Part shown: in pieces, positions 6,509-6,514 of the stretch
How the letters are laid out: the number at the start of each line of letters is the position of its first letter
How positions within the stretch are numbered: position 1 is the stretch's first letter
Source: Candidatus Parabacteroides intestinavium
Lineage (GTDB): Bacteria; Bacteroidota; Bacteroidia; Bacteroidales; Tannerellaceae
NCBI GenBank assembly: GCA_019118725.1
Contig: DWYO01000193.1
Span: forward strand, 1 to 6,514
Direction of reading: 5' to 3'
Length of the DNA: 6,514 nt
Position numbers and translations under genes: made by a program
The notes under the pieces: model-generated
The model's database searches: none
Seen by the model: only the letters and a program-made list of their open reading frames with translations
What the model was told of the DNA's origin: nothing

Positions 6509-6514
6509 TTTGGT

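Overview
The window reads as chromosomal DNA of a gut-type Bacteroidales bacterium, most likely Bacteroides or Parabacteroides. The evidence is a large exported GH92 alpha-mannosidase, A/T-rich leaders without Shine-Dalgarno sequences, a good match to the Bacteroidetes promoter (TTG, spacer, TAnnTTTG) and an intermediate G+C content. The genus is an inference. I see no rRNA, tRNA, CRISPR array, insertion sequence or phage gene.

Layout: The left part is transcribed rightward. It holds the 3' end of an AraC-type regulator (1-311) and, 44 bases later, a complete penicillin-binding protein 1C gene, pbpC (356-2716). The right part is transcribed leftward. It holds a possible 54-residue small protein (6508 to 6344), a secreted M28-family zinc peptidase (6123 to 5119) and, 28 bases later, a GH92 alpha-mannosidase (5090 to 2787). 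The two blocks converge on a hairpin at 2727-2763 that probably terminates both. The intergenic stretch 6124-6343 carries a clear promoter for the peptidase, an inverted repeat upstream of that promoter, and several short foldable segments.

Function: PbpC is a bifunctional glycosyltransferase/transpeptidase of peptidoglycan synthesis, with all main catalytic motifs intact. The peptidase and mannosidase look like a two-gene operon of exported hydrolases. Together they could trim peptide and mannose from glycoprotein or glycopeptide fragments in the periplasm. The mannosidase carries residues that, from recollection of the structurally studied enzyme BT3990, fit alpha-1,2-mannosidase specificity. 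No SusC/SusD pair or dedicated sensor is visible beside them.

I found no convincing undescribed system. The observations most worth checking are the peptidase-mannosidase pairing, the alpha-1,2 signature, the small protein upstream, a lipobox-like motif in the PbpC anchor, and the absence of an alpha-2-macroglobulin gene directly next to pbpC.
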